From Streptomyces flaveus (lineage in GTDB: Bacteria > Actinomycetota > Actinomycetes > Streptomycetales > Streptomycetaceae): DNA of 64,000 nt. This document shows positions 33,709 to 41,559 of this stretch, in pieces. How positions within the stretch are numbered: the first letter of the stretch is position 1; each line of letters opens with the position of its first letter. The stretch is from assembly GCF_014647675.1 (NCBI RefSeq), contig NZ_BMPQ01000033.1:1-64000 (forward strand), read 5' to 3'. The notes beneath the pieces are model-generated. The model saw only the letters and a program-made list of their open reading frames with translations. It was not told where the DNA came from and ran no database searches. Made by a program: the position numbers and the translations under genes.

Positions 33709-35400
33709 TTACTTGGCGTCGGCGTAGCACTCGACCACCGCCGTCGTGAACGGAAACCGCACCGGCGTCTCGCCGAACGTCAGCCTGCCCGCCAGGTCCG
33801 CCGCCTCCCGTACCGCCGTGACCACCGCGTCCGCCTCCTCGGCCGGACAGTGCACGATCACCTCGTCGTGCTGGAAGAAGACCAGCTCGGCGGCCATGTC
33901 CCGGCAGGCGCGGCGGAGGGCGGCGAGGACGAGCAGGGTCCAGTCGGCGGCGCTGCCCTGGACGACGAAGTTACGGGCGAAGCGGCCACGGGCGCGGGAG
34001 TTGGTGGAGGCGTAACCCGGCACCCACTCGTCGGCGTCGGCGGCCTCGACAGCCGGCTCGTCCTGCGGAATCCCCGCCTCCTCGGCCGAGTCCGCGGCGC
34101 CCACCGCCGGAGGGCACGTCCGCCCCAGCCACGTACGCACGAGCCGTCCCTCCTCGCCCGCCCGCGCCGCGTCGTCGACGTACGCGACCGCTTTGGGGAA
34201 GCGGCGGCGCAGCGCGGCGAGGTTCTTGAGGCCGTCCCCGGACGTCTGCCCGTACACCGCGCCGAGCACCGCGAGCTTCGCCTGGTCGCGGTTGCCGGCG
34301 AAGGCGCGGTCGGAGACGGACTGGTAGAGGTCGGTCTCCCGCCCCGCGACCTCCATCAGGCCCGGGTCGCGCGAGATCGCGGCCAGCACGCGCGGCTCCA
34401 TCTGGTCGGCGTCCGCCACGACGAGCCGCCAGCCCGGGTCGGCGATCACGGCGCGACGGATCACCTTGGGGATCTGCAGCGCGCCGCCGCCATTGGTCAC
34501 CCAGCGCCCGGTGACCGTCCCGCCCGGCAGGTACTCCGGCCGGAACCGCCCGTCCCGCACCCAGTCCTGCAGCCACGACCAGCCGTGCGCCACCCAGATC
34601 CGGTACAGCTTCTTGTACTCGACGAGCGGTTTCACGGCCGGATGGTCGACCGTCTCGATCTCCCAGCGGCGTGTGGACTTGACCTTGATCCCGGCCTGCG
34701 CGAAGGCCTTGACGACGTCCGCGGGCAGATCGGGCCGCACCCGGCGCCCGAACGCGGCCGACACCTCGTCCGTCAGCTCGGCAAGGCGCCGTGGCTCGCC
34801 CCCGCCCGCGTACCGCTCGCCCAGCAGCTCGTGCAGGACCTCGCGGTGTACGTCCGCACGCCAGGGCAGCCCGGACGCGTTCATCCCGGTCGCCACGAGC
34901 ATGCCCGCCGACTCGGCGGCCGTCAGCAGCCGCATCCGCTCGGGGTGCGCGGTCGCGTCGTGTCTTCGCTGCTGGTGCTCATACACCTCTATGAGCTGTT
35001 CCAGCGGTACGTGCACGGGACGCGGCTCGAACAGGGAGGACTGCGAGCCCGGCTCGGCGGAACGCTGCGGTGGGTCCGGCGGTACGGGGCCGCCGCGCAG
35101 CCTGGCCAGGGCGGCGGCCGCCGAGCGGGGCTCGCCGAGGCGTCCCTCGTGGCCGAGGAGGAGGGTCTCGGCGGCCTCCATGTCGTAACACCGCTCCACG
35201 CGGACACCCGCGTCGTGCAGCCGGGGATAGACCTCGGCCGTCGACCGCCACACCCAGCGCGTGACGTCCGGCCGGGACCGTACGGACTCCGCGAGGTCCG
35301 GCTCCCTGAGGAGCGGTCCGGCGGACACCCCGTCGGGGCCGAGGGGGGCGAGCTCCGCGCCGCCGTCCTCGGTCGGCGCGAGAGCCCACCGGTCGGTCAT
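33709..35400 (-). CDS. family A DNA polymerase (PolI-like)
   Basis: A 563-aa polymerase of the Pol I family with a reduced N-terminus. Motif A is VADADQMEPRVLAAIS, motif B RDQAKLAVLGAVYGQ, motif C FFQHDEVIVHCP, so the polymerase site is complete. The N-terminal ~150 residues replace the 3'-5' exonuclease domain and lack obvious exonuclease acidic motifs; there is no 5' nuclease. Such enzymes occur in actinobacteria besides PolA and probably act in repair. ATG 35400 is chosen over an upstream TTG; no ribosome binding site precedes it and a 7-bp palindrome sits two bases upstream. Confidence 0.85.
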   Translation of the reverse strand: MTDRWALAPTEDGGAELAPLGPDGVSAGPLLREPDLAESVRSRPDVTRWVWRSTAEVYPRLHDAGVRVERCYDMEAAETLLLGHEGRLGEPRSAAAALARLRGGPVPPDPPQRSAEPGSQSSLFEPRPVHVPLEQLIEVYEHQQRRHDATAHPERMRLLTAAESAGMLVATGMNASGLPWRADVHREVLHELLGERYAGGGEPRRLAELTDEVSAAFGRRVRPDLPADVVKAFAQAGIKVKSTRRWEIETVDHPAVKPLVEYKKLYRIWVAHGWSWLQDWVRDGRFRPEYLPGGTVTGRWVTNGGGALQIPKVIRRAVIADPGWRLVVADADQMEPRVLAAISRDPGLMEVAGRETDLYQSVSDRAFAGNRDQAKLAVLGAVYGQTSGDGLKNLAALRRRFPKAVAYVDDAARAGEEGRLVRTWLGRTCPPAVGAADSAEEAGIPQDEPAVEAADADEWVPGYASTNSRARGRFARNFVVQGSAADWTLLVLAALRRACRDMAAELVFFQHDEVIVHCPAEEADAVVTAVREAADLAGRLTFGETPVRFPFTTAVVECYADAK

Positions 35401-35402
35401 GA

Positions 35403-35417
35403 CTGCGAGTCTCGCAG
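35403..35417 (-). promoter_or_regulatory. palindrome at the polymerase start
   Basis: CTGCGAG-T-CTCGCAG is a perfect 7-bp inverted repeat ending two bases before the ATG at 35400. It could be an operator over a start-proximal promoter or a translation-masking hairpin. Confidence 0.45.
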
Positions 35418-35509
35418 GAGGGTCTGACAATGGCCCTGACCTGCAAGTTCAGGGCCGTATTCAGCGCCGGGCACAGGTCGCGGTCGGTCATTTCCCCTGT
35501 CGCGGCCGG

Positions 35510-36241
35510 TCATTCCTCCTGGAGGGACTGGCGGATCTTCTCCAGCGCCTTCGCGATGTTCGCCTCGACCGCAGCCTTGTCGACGCCGAGCCCGCTGAGC
35601 AGGCCCGTGCCGGCCTCGTGCTCCAGCAGTGCGAGCAGGATGTGCTCCGTGCCGATGTAGTTGTGGCCGAGGCGCAGGGCCTCGCGGAAGGTCAGTTCGA
35701 GGACTTTCTTGGCGCTGCCGTCGAAGGGGATGAGTGCGGGGATGCTCTCGGCGCGCGGCGGAAGGGCGGCGGTCGCGGCCTCGCGCACGGCGTCCAGGGT
35801 GACGCCCTGCGCGGTGATCGCCTTCGCCCCGAGGCCGTCCGGTTCGGCGATCAGGCCGAGGACCAGGTGCTCGGTGCGGATCTGGTCGTTGCCCGCGGTC
35901 CTGGCTTCCTCCTGGGAGACGACCACCACGTTCCTGGCCCGTGGCGTGTAGCGGCTGAAGCCCTGGCTGGGGTCGAGGTCCGACTCGGCCTTCGGCACGA
36001 ACCGCTTCTGGGCGGCCTGCCGGGTGACCCCCATGCTCTTGCCGATGTCCGTCCAGGACGCGCCCGAACGCCGGGCCTGGTCCACGAAGTGCCCGATCAG
36101 GTGATCGGCCACGTCGCCGAGGTGGTCCGCGGCGATCACCGCGTCCTGGAGCTGGTCCAGCGCGTCGGTGTGGACCTTCTTGATGGCTTCGATGAGGTCG
36201 TCGAGACGTACGGATGCGGTGGCGGGTGAGTTCTCGGTCAT
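35510..36241 (-). CDS. HTH protein with two Clp-N repeats
   Basis: A 243-aa protein. Residues ~55-85 contain a helix-turn-helix (SWTDIGKSMGVTRQAAQKRF), and the rest holds two Clp amino-terminal repeats (NDQIRTEHLVLGLIAEPDG and HNYIGTEHILLALLEHEAG), the fold by which ClpA/ClpC accept substrates and adaptors. It lacks AAA modules, so it cannot unfold proteins itself; a DNA-binding regulator or adaptor that senses proteolysis substrates is likely. Its promoter lies between two GTCAAC-N5-GTTGAC operators, consistent with autoregulation, and the transcript appears leaderless. Confidence 0.82.
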   Translation of the reverse strand: MTENSPATASVRLDDLIEAIKKVHTDALDQLQDAVIAADHLGDVADHLIGHFVDQARRSGASWTDIGKSMGVTRQAAQKRFVPKAESDLDPSQGFSRYTPRARNVVVVSQEEARTAGNDQIRTEHLVLGLIAEPDGLGAKAITAQGVTLDAVREAATAALPPRAESIPALIPFDGSAKKVLELTFREALRLGHNYIGTEHILLALLEHEAGTGLLSGLGVDKAAVEANIAKALEKIRQSLQEE

Positions 36242-36288
36242 GCGTCAACCGTAGGTTGACAGCAATAGGGTGTCAACCTTGAGTTGAC
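36239..36288 (-). promoter_or_regulatory. leaderless promoter between two operators
   Basis: On the minus strand a -35 TTGACA (36271-36276) and -10 TACGGT (36248-36253) are 17 bp apart, placing the transcription start at the ATG (36239-36241). GTCAAC-N5-GTTGAC palindromes occupy 36244-36260 and 36272-36288, covering the -10 and -35. There is no ribosome binding site. Confidence 0.75.
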
Positions 36289-36359
36289 GCCACCTCCGAG
36301 GCCCCGGCGACCCGGCGGCTGCGGCGAGATCAACTCGTTCATCTGGTGCGGACCGAAAA

Positions 36360-36385
36360 GAGGGGCGCCCGACCGGGCGCCCCTC
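36360..36385 (-). terminator. perfect 12-bp hairpin after the Uma2 gene
   Basis: GAGGGGCGCCCG (36360-36371) pairs perfectly with CGGGCGCCCCTC (36374-36385), 14 bases past the Uma2 stop codon in the direction of transcription. Confidence 0.85.
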
Positions 36386-36398
36386 ACGCGGTCACGGG

Positions 36399-37004
36399 TC
36401 AGCTCTCCTCTGCCTCCAGCAGAGCCTCGAAGTCCGTGTCGAGTGTGCAGTCGAACGGTGCGGGGATGTGGATCTTCTCGCCGAAGTCCTTGGTGAAGCG
36501 GCCCTCGTACCCCTTGGCGGACGGCGCCCACAGGACGGTGGCCTGCTTCTCCTGCATGTCAAGGATCAGGTAGACAGGGACGCCTGCCTTCCCGTAGGTC
36601 TCGACCTTGTCGGTCAGGTCGTCGTCTCGGGTGGAGGGCGAGGTCAGTTCGGCGACCAAGGAGAGGGCCTCCCCGTCCAGTTTGTTGCTCTCGGTCCGGC
36701 GGGCCTTCCGGTGAGCCACATGGATGTCAGGGCCGTACGCGCGCTCGATTCCGGGGAACACGAACAGCGCAGGCGACGAGCTGATCCGATGCCCGTCGGG
36801 CAGGTGAGGACGCAGCTGATCGCAGATCAGATCCATCACGTCGAGGTAGTACCCCTTCGACCACGGCGACAAGACGATGTTCCCCTTGATGATCTCGGCC
36901 TTGTAGCCGTCGGGCACGTGCAGCTCGTCGAGGGCGTCCAGCATGCCCTCGAAGCTGGGGGGCTCCGTGCCGCTTATCGTCGGTCGTTCCAGCATCACCG
37001 TCAT
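36399..37004 (-). CDS. Uma2 family (DUF820) putative endonuclease
   Basis: A 201-aa protein of the Uma2/DUF820 family, a PD-(D/E)XK restriction-like fold common in actinobacteria and cyanobacteria. PPSFEGMLDALDELHVPDGY leads to KAEIIKGNIVLSPW; ERAYGPDIHVAHRK supplies the aspartate, and LSLVAELTSPST the E-x-x-S segment normally followed by the catalytic residues. ATG 37004 follows AAAGG. It is 31 bases downstream of a TetR gene on the same strand and may be transcribed with it. Biological role is unknown. Confidence 0.78.
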   Translation of the reverse strand: MTVMLERPTISGTEPPSFEGMLDALDELHVPDGYKAEIIKGNIVLSPWSKGYYLDVMDLICDQLRPHLPDGHRISSSPALFVFPGIERAYGPDIHVAHRKARRTESNKLDGEALSLVAELTSPSTRDDDLTDKVETYGKAGVPVYLILDMQEKQATVLWAPSAKGYEGRFTKDFGEKIHIPAPFDCTLDTDFEALLEAEES

Positions 37005-37035
37005 GATGCGCCTTTCTTGCGAAGCAGGCCATGCG

Positions 37036-37665
37036 CTACTCAGCGTATCCAAGCGTGTACGGGATCCGCTCGGCCTTGTGGGAACAGTCCGAGCAGGCCG
37101 GGGTGAGACCCAGACAAGCGTGCAGGGCTGTACTCAGGCGGGTGTTGAGGAGTTCCCGGTCGGAAGGGTCGTCCCATGGGGGCGGTACGAGGGCGAACGG
37201 TGCCGTCACGGTGAACAGGGTGCGGGCCGTGGTCGAGTGATCCGCGCTGGGTTGCGATATGCAGAGGCCTGCTTGCACCCAGTACAGGGCTCGTGTGTGC
37301 AGTGCAGTGGTCGGTCTCGTCAAGGCGGTGAGGAGGAGATCAGGGCTGGTACGGGCGGTCGCGCGGGTTACGGGGTGCTCGCGCAGCAGCCGGGCCGCGC
37401 GCACGAGTTGCGCCGGCAAGCGGCAGGGCTGCGGCAGCGTGCCGCCGGTGCAGCTCGCCACATCCAGCAGACGGTCCAGCTCCGCTTTGCATGCTTTCTG
37501 GATGAGGACCTGGAAGTCCGGCCAGTTCCGGTAGAGGTACTGGCGGCTGGTGGCGGCCCGGCGCGCGATCTCCGCGATGGGCGGACGGCGCGGCCCGTGC
37601 TCGGCCAGCGTGGCGAGCACGGCTCGGTAGACGGTGCCCATTCCCGGCGGCGCGTGGATGCTCAT
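37036..37665 (-). CDS. TetR-type regulator
   Basis: A 209-aa TetR-like protein. The helix-turn-helix is IAEIARRAATSRQYLYRNW at residues ~29-47; the ligand domain that follows is rich in leucine and threonine without recognisable motifs. A cysteine pair (CSDCSH) near the end is unusual for TetR proteins and might bind a metal. The start is ATG 37665. Two ATGTGACACAT-like palindromes 83-117 bp upstream are likely binding sites. The Uma2 gene follows in the same direction. Confidence 0.72.
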   Translation of the reverse strand: MSIHAPPGMGTVYRAVLATLAEHGPRRPPIAEIARRAATSRQYLYRNWPDFQVLIQKACKAELDRLLDVASCTGGTLPQPCRLPAQLVRAARLLREHPVTRATARTSPDLLLTALTRPTTALHTRALYWVQAGLCISQPSADHSTTARTLFTVTAPFALVPPPWDDPSDRELLNTRLSTALHACLGLTPACSDCSHKAERIPYTLGYAE

Positions 37666-37742
37666 GTGGGCAGCCTGCCGTGACGGTGGCGGGCCCGCGC
37701 CCGGACTGGCTGCGGCTCACCCGGAGGGGGAGGGGGTGCGCA

Positions 37743-37782
37743 CGAAAATGTGACACATGGGGGTGCGAGTGTCACATTTTCG
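37743..37782 (-). promoter_or_regulatory. 14-bp perfect inverted repeat with nested palindromes
   Basis: CGAAAATGTGACAC (37743-37756) is the exact reverse complement of GTGTCACATTTTCG (37769-37782), with a 12-bp spacer. The left arm contains the self-palindrome ATGTGACACAT and the right arm a near copy. It overlaps the stop codon of the DUF397 gene and precedes the TetR gene, so it may be operator, terminator or both. Confidence 0.6.
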
Positions 37783-38023
37783 CGCGCAAGGTGGTGAGGA
37801 GGGTGGTCCAGGAACCGGCGGTCATGGAGAGAGTGGGCCCGCCCGGGTTCTTGGAGTCGCGGATGTGGACGGTGGTGGCGTGGGGGCAGGTGGCGACCTC
37901 GACGCAGTTCCCGCCGCCGCCGTCGCTGTGCGTCGACTTGCGCCAGTCGTACGCGACTTCGAGGCAAGCGCCGCCGCTGTCATTGCTGTAGCTCGACTTG
38001 AACCACTGCGGTGTGCTGTTCAT
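37772..38023 (-). CDS. DUF397 protein
   Basis: An 83-aa protein with two DUF397 half-repeats: QWFKSSYSNDSGGACLEVAY and WRKSTHSDGGGGNCVEVA, the second ending HIRDSKNPGGP. DUF397 proteins accompany WhiJ-like XRE regulators in Streptomyces and are proposed partners or antagonists of them. Its ATG overlaps the stop of the upstream XRE regulator by four bases (ATGA), confirming the pair. The C-terminal 25 residues extend beyond the usual DUF397 end. Confidence 0.85.
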   Translation of the reverse strand: MNSTPQWFKSSYSNDSGGACLEVAYDWRKSTHSDGGGGNCVEVATCPHATTVHIRDSKNPGGPTLSMTAGSWTTLLTTLRAKM

Positions 38024-38859
38024 TGACGCTCTTCTCCTGCCAACCGCTGGATGAGGCTCAGGGAGTCGTCCGGGCTCAGAGCCTGTGAGCGGATCTTCGC
38101 ATAGCGGTGCGAGAGTTGGGCGACCTTGGCGAGATCGCTGACCAGGATGCTCTCGTCCTCGATCTCCATGTAGACCACGTGGTGGTGCTCCTTGGTCTCC
38201 ACCTGGATCATGTCGCCACGGGCACCCGCATGACTGCCCCGCAAGCCGCGCTCCAGAGGCATCACTTGGATGCTGACATTGTCCCGCTCGGCGTCCTCTG
38301 TGAGCGAGTGCAGCTGCTCGCGATGCACATCCCAGGGGCCGAACGGCCGCTTCAGCACCGACTCGTCGAGGAGCAACTCGATCATCGCGGTCGGGTCGCG
38401 GTCGAAGAGCGCCTTGCGTGCCATACGTGCCTCGACCAGCTCCTCCACCTTGTCCTCGGTGAGCCTCGGAAAACCGCCACCGATCAGGGACCGTGCGTAC
38501 CCCTCTGTCTGAAAGAGCCCGTTGACCACGTAGGACTCGTACGCGCACAGCGTCACTGCTTCCGCCTCCATCAGCGCGAAGTTCTTGAACTGCGCCGGGT
38601 ACTTCTCCAACCGCATCAACGCCCGTGCCTTCTCGAACACCCCCAACCCGCCCCCGAGCACCTCCTCCAGCTTGACGAGCATCTGATCACTCGCGGGCTG
38701 CGCGCACGTCTCCATCGCGCTGATCGCCGCCGCCGTGTACCCGATCAGCTTCCCCAACTGCTCCTGCGAAAGCCCCTGTTGCTCGCGCAACGCCTTCGCC
38801 AGGGCGGCCACCATGCGCGCCGTACCGCCCGCTTCCGTCTTGTTCTCCGCCCGCGCCAT
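38020..38859 (-). CDS. XRE-type regulator with DUF5753 domain (WhiJ-like)
   Basis: A 279-aa regulator. The N-terminal XRE helix-turn-helix is LREQQGLSQEQLGKLIGYTA with ISAMETC; the DUF5753 domain fills the remainder (YESYVVNGLFQTEGYARSLI, VEARMARKALFDRDP, LDESVLKRPFG, IQVMPLERGLRG). ATG 38859 is chosen because a perfect GGAGG lies eight bases upstream; ATG 38880 is an alternative. It is co-translated with the DUF397 gene. Paralogous sets control developmental genes such as whiJ in S. coelicolor; the target here is unknown. A phased ACGCAAAGT array lies just upstream. Confidence 0.85.
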   Translation of the reverse strand: MARAENKTEAGGTARMVAALAKALREQQGLSQEQLGKLIGYTAAAISAMETCAQPASDQMLVKLEEVLGGGLGVFEKARALMRLEKYPAQFKNFALMEAEAVTLCAYESYVVNGLFQTEGYARSLIGGGFPRLTEDKVEELVEARMARKALFDRDPTAMIELLLDESVLKRPFGPWDVHREQLHSLTEDAERDNVSIQVMPLERGLRGSHAGARGDMIQVETKEHHHVVYMEIEDESILVSDLAKVAQLSHRYAKIRSQALSPDDSLSLIQRLAGEERQ

Positions 38860-38927
38860 CGCGGTCACCTCCGCACTCAACCGAACCCAACCGGTACCGA
38901 CTCACCACGACTCGCTCCCGACCGGCA

Positions 38928-38988
38928 ACGCAAAGTCATGAAAACGCTAGCCGCGCCTACGCAAACTGTCCGCATGAATACGCAAAGT
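38928..38988. promoter_or_regulatory. three phased ACGCAAAGT repeats
   Basis: ACGCAAAGT (38928-38936), ACGCAAACT (38959-38967) and ACGCAAAGT (38980-38988) are spaced 31 and 21 bp apart, three and two helical turns, so all face the same side. They sit between the XRE regulator and the divergent gene at 38938, as expected for operators. Confidence 0.55.
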
Positions 38989-39411
38989 GACGAGTCAAAC
39001 CTCGACGAACCCCCACTCAACCCCGAAGTCCCCGACTGGATCCCCACCCGCGGCATCCAACTCCGCAAAGCAGGCGTCCAGTTCGACGCCGTACGCGTGG
39101 ACGGCGACGAAGGCCGAGCCCTCGCCGACCGCCTCGCGCGGATGACGGGCGGCACCCCCGGCCCAGTGGTCGAGGAGGCCAACGGCAGACGCGCCGTCTA
39201 CTTCCTGGTGCCAATCGGCAGCACCTCCTACCGCTCCTGGCCCGACGGCGTCACCCGTCTCACCGCAGGCCCGAACCGCGTCTCGTACATCCCGGTCCCC
39301 GCCCTGGGCGGCCTCACCTGGCCCCTGACCTGGCGCTACCGGCCGACGACCCGCGACCACCTCGTACACGCGCTGCTCCTGCGAGGCGCCCTCCACCCCG
39401 AAGAGCCGTGA
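38938..39411 (+). CDS. conserved hypothetical protein
   Basis: A 157-aa soluble protein without motif I can name. After a polar leader it reads VPDWIPTRGIQLRKAGVQFD, then AVRVDGDEGRALADRLAR, GGTPGPVVEEANGRRAVYFL and YIPVPALGG, a pattern that recalls small Streptomyces proteins related to bifunctional primase-polymerase N-terminal folds. ATG 38938 has no ribosome binding site and ATG 38974 is an equal candidate; both lie inside the ACGCAAAGT array, which would therefore also control this gene. It is divergent from the XRE-DUF397 pair. Confidence 0.6.
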   Translation: MKTLAAPTQTVRMNTQSDESNLDEPPLNPEVPDWIPTRGIQLRKAGVQFDAVRVDGDEGRALADRLARMTGGTPGPVVEEANGRRAVYFLVPIGSTSYRSWPDGVTRLTAGPNRVSYIPVPALGGLTWPLTWRYRPTTRDHLVHALLLRGALHPEEP

Positions 39412-39424
39412 CACGATCGAACAC

Positions 39425-40561
39425 GTGAGTACGAGTACACCCGGCACCGTGGACCGCGCCTTCAAAACCGCCCTCTACGCCGACACCGACACGACCCTCG
39501 ACACGGCCGCATCCCTGCTCGCCGCCGACCCCTCGGCCGACGCCGAACTCACCCTGCGCGGCGAGGAGTTCATCACCACAGCTTGGCGGCGCGGCTGGCA
39601 GCCCGCAGACGTCGTACGGATCGTGCGACGCGAGCTGGACGAGACACACGTACGCCTGGTGTCGGGCCTGATCCTCGGTGCGGAGGCCCGCCACAAGCAG
39701 CCACGCGGACGCCGATGGGCGGCCCAACTCGAAGACCTGGACCCCAGCACCGTACGAACAGAACGTACTGACCGCTTCTCGTACGCGACCGCCGCACTGG
39801 AGCTCTACCGGCTGCTCCTCCGCCTGCCACCCCTCGAACCGCTCGACGACCCGATCGCAAAGCCACCCCACAAGGCGCCCCACAAAACGCCCGAGTCCCG
39901 CATGCTCCCCCGTATCCGCGCCCTGCTCGCCAAGGCGGAGGCGACCGGCTTCCCGGAGGAGGCCGAGGCGCTCACCGGCAAGGCGCAGGAGCTGATGGCG
40001 CGGCACAGCATCGACGAGGCCCTGCTCGCGGCGCGTACGCCCGCCGCGGACGCGCCCGGCGCGTGCCGGATAGGGATCGACCCGCCGTACGAGACGGCCA
40101 AGGCCACCCTCCTCGACGCGGTCGCCGCCGCGAACCGCTGCCGCGCCGTATGGAACGAACCCCTCGGCTTCTCCACGGTGGTCGGCTTCGAGCCGGATCT
40201 GGAGGCGGTCGAACTCCTCCACACCTCACTGCTCGTGCAGGCCACCGCCGCGATGACGAAGGCGGAGGCAGCCGCCCGCGCGTCCGGCCGCCGCCGTACG
40301 AAGACCTTCCGCCAGTCGTTCCTCGCGGCGTACGCCCACCGCATCGCCACCCGCCTGACGTCCGCCACCGAGACCCAGGTGACCGAGGACCTCCTTCCGG
40401 TCCTCGCCACCCGCGAGGCCGCGGTCAGCGACCGAACGGACCGCATGTTCCCGGAGACGACCATGACCCGCGTGCGCGGAGTCAACGACGCGGCGGGCTG
40501 GACCCAGGGCGCCGAGGCGGCGGACCGGGCCCAGGTCGAACCGCACCAGCAACTCCCCTGA
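39425..40561 (+). CDS. DUF2786 protein
   Basis: A 378-aa protein with a central DUF2786 domain around residues 160-200 (MLPRIRALLAKAEATGFPEE, AEALTGKAQELMARHSIDEA), often found in phage and actinobacterial proteins of unknown role. The N-terminal 130 residues are helical (GEEFITTAWRRGWQPADVVR), and the C-terminal part contains FRQSFLAAYAHRIATRL with a basic RRRTK stretch. A lysine-proline tandem (KPPHKAPHKTPES) links the parts. GTG 39425 begins 13 bases after the previous stop, suggesting co-transcription. Confidence 0.72.
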   Translation: MSTSTPGTVDRAFKTALYADTDTTLDTAASLLAADPSADAELTLRGEEFITTAWRRGWQPADVVRIVRRELDETHVRLVSGLILGAEARHKQPRGRRWAAQLEDLDPSTVRTERTDRFSYATAALELYRLLLRLPPLEPLDDPIAKPPHKAPHKTPESRMLPRIRALLAKAEATGFPEEAEALTGKAQELMARHSIDEALLAARTPAADAPGACRIGIDPPYETAKATLLDAVAAANRCRAVWNEPLGFSTVVGFEPDLEAVELLHTSLLVQATAAMTKAEAAARASGRRRTKTFRQSFLAAYAHRIATRLTSATETQVTEDLLPVLATREAAVSDRTDRMFPETTMTRVRGVNDAAGWTQGAEAADRAQVEPHQQLP

Positions 40562-40676
40562 CCGCACCCGGAAAACCGAACGGCCCGTGGAACCCGAAGG
40601 ATCGGATTCCACGGACCGTCAGCGACATCGGAAGCAGACCCGGAAGAAGGCAGGCCCGGAAGAAGAAGGCCCGGGC

Positions 40677-41183
40677 TCAGGAGCCCAAGCCGGCCGTCGG
40701 CAACCCCTCAGGCCACTTCCCGTCCTCCGACCGCGTGTACGTCTCCTCGCCGGACCCCTCCCATGTGACCTTCATGGTCGAGGAGTTGACGGAGTCGATC
40801 ACGCCCTCGGCCCGGTCCTTGCTGCCGTCGTTGCACTTCAGGGTGATCTTCTGGGTGCCCGACGTCTCCCCGGCGGTCCCGCTGCACCAGGACCCGGCCG
40901 TCGAGAACAGCGCGACCTTCGCACCGTCGAACATCAACGCGACGAGCTTGCCGTTCTTCGTGGTGACCCAGCTGCCTTCCACCCCGTCGGCCCCGGCCGC
41001 ACCCCCACCGGAGCCTCCGTCGGCGTCAGCCGAGCTCGCCACAGCGCTCGGCTGAGGCGACGAGGCCTCGTCCCCACCCCCGTCCTCGCTGCCGCTGCAC
41101 CCGGTCAGGACGAGCGCGGCAGCCAGCCCCGCCGCCACGGACGCGAACCGCGCCTGCCTGCGCGAGAAGGTCGCCGAAGTCAC
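40677..41183 (-). CDS. putative lipoprotein
   Basis: A 168-aa exported protein. The signal peptide has RRQARFASVAAGLAAALVLT and the lipobox LTGC with Cys29 as lipidation site. A serine-glycine-alanine linker follows, then a compact beta-rich domain (GSWVTTKNGKLVALMFDGAK, FSTAGSWCSGTAGETSG, MKVTWEGSGEETYTR) with two cysteines that may form a disulphide. GTG 41183 is chosen for the GGGGG six bases upstream. It would be anchored on the outer face of the membrane; the function is unknown. Confidence 0.75.
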   Translation of the reverse strand: MTSATFSRRQARFASVAAGLAAALVLTGCSGSEDGGGDEASSPQPSAVASSADADGGSGGGAAGADGVEGSWVTTKNGKLVALMFDGAKVALFSTAGSWCSGTAGETSGTQKITLKCNDGSKDRAEGVIDSVNSSTMKVTWEGSGEETYTRSEDGKWPEGLPTAGLGS

Positions 41184-41253
41184 TGAAGCCCCCAAGGGTC
41201 GGGCCAGAAGAAGCTGGTCGACCGCAAGCTACCAGTGCGTACAGCAGGCCCGT

Positions 41254-41559
41254 CTACCAGGACGATTTGCGCACACCGGGCAGAAAACCCGCGTGCGCCT
41301 GCTTGCGCAGATTCACCCGCGAGAGCCCGAAGGTGCGCAGGTACCCGCGCGGCCGTCCGTCCACACTGTCCCGGTTGCGTACGCGCGTGGCGCTGGCGTC
41401 GCGCGGCTGCCTGCGCAGTTCCTCCCGGGCGGCGAGCTTTTCGGCCTCCGAGGAGGACGGCCGGCGGATGATCTCCTTCAGCTCGGCACGGCGGGCCGCG
41501 TACCGCGCGACGATCTCCTGGCGCTTCTCGTTCTTCGCGATCTTGCTCTTCTTTGCCAT
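41254..41559 (-). CDS. rpsN: 30S ribosomal protein S14, zinc-independent paralogue
   Basis: A 101-aa S14 of the long, cysteine-free (C-) type: MAKKSKIAKNEKRQEIVARY, RDASATRVRNRDSVDGRPRG and a closing LSRVNLRKQAHAGFLPG, KSSW. The zinc-binding CxxC pair of the standard form is absent, as expected for paralogues used during zinc starvation. Its start overlaps the end of rpmB by one base. Part of an island with L28, L33, L31 and S18 copies and a CobW-like protein. Confidence 0.93.
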   Translation of the reverse strand: MAKKSKIAKNEKRQEIVARYAARRAELKEIIRRPSSSEAEKLAAREELRRQPRDASATRVRNRDSVDGRPRGYLRTFGLSRVNLRKQAHAGFLPGVRKSSW

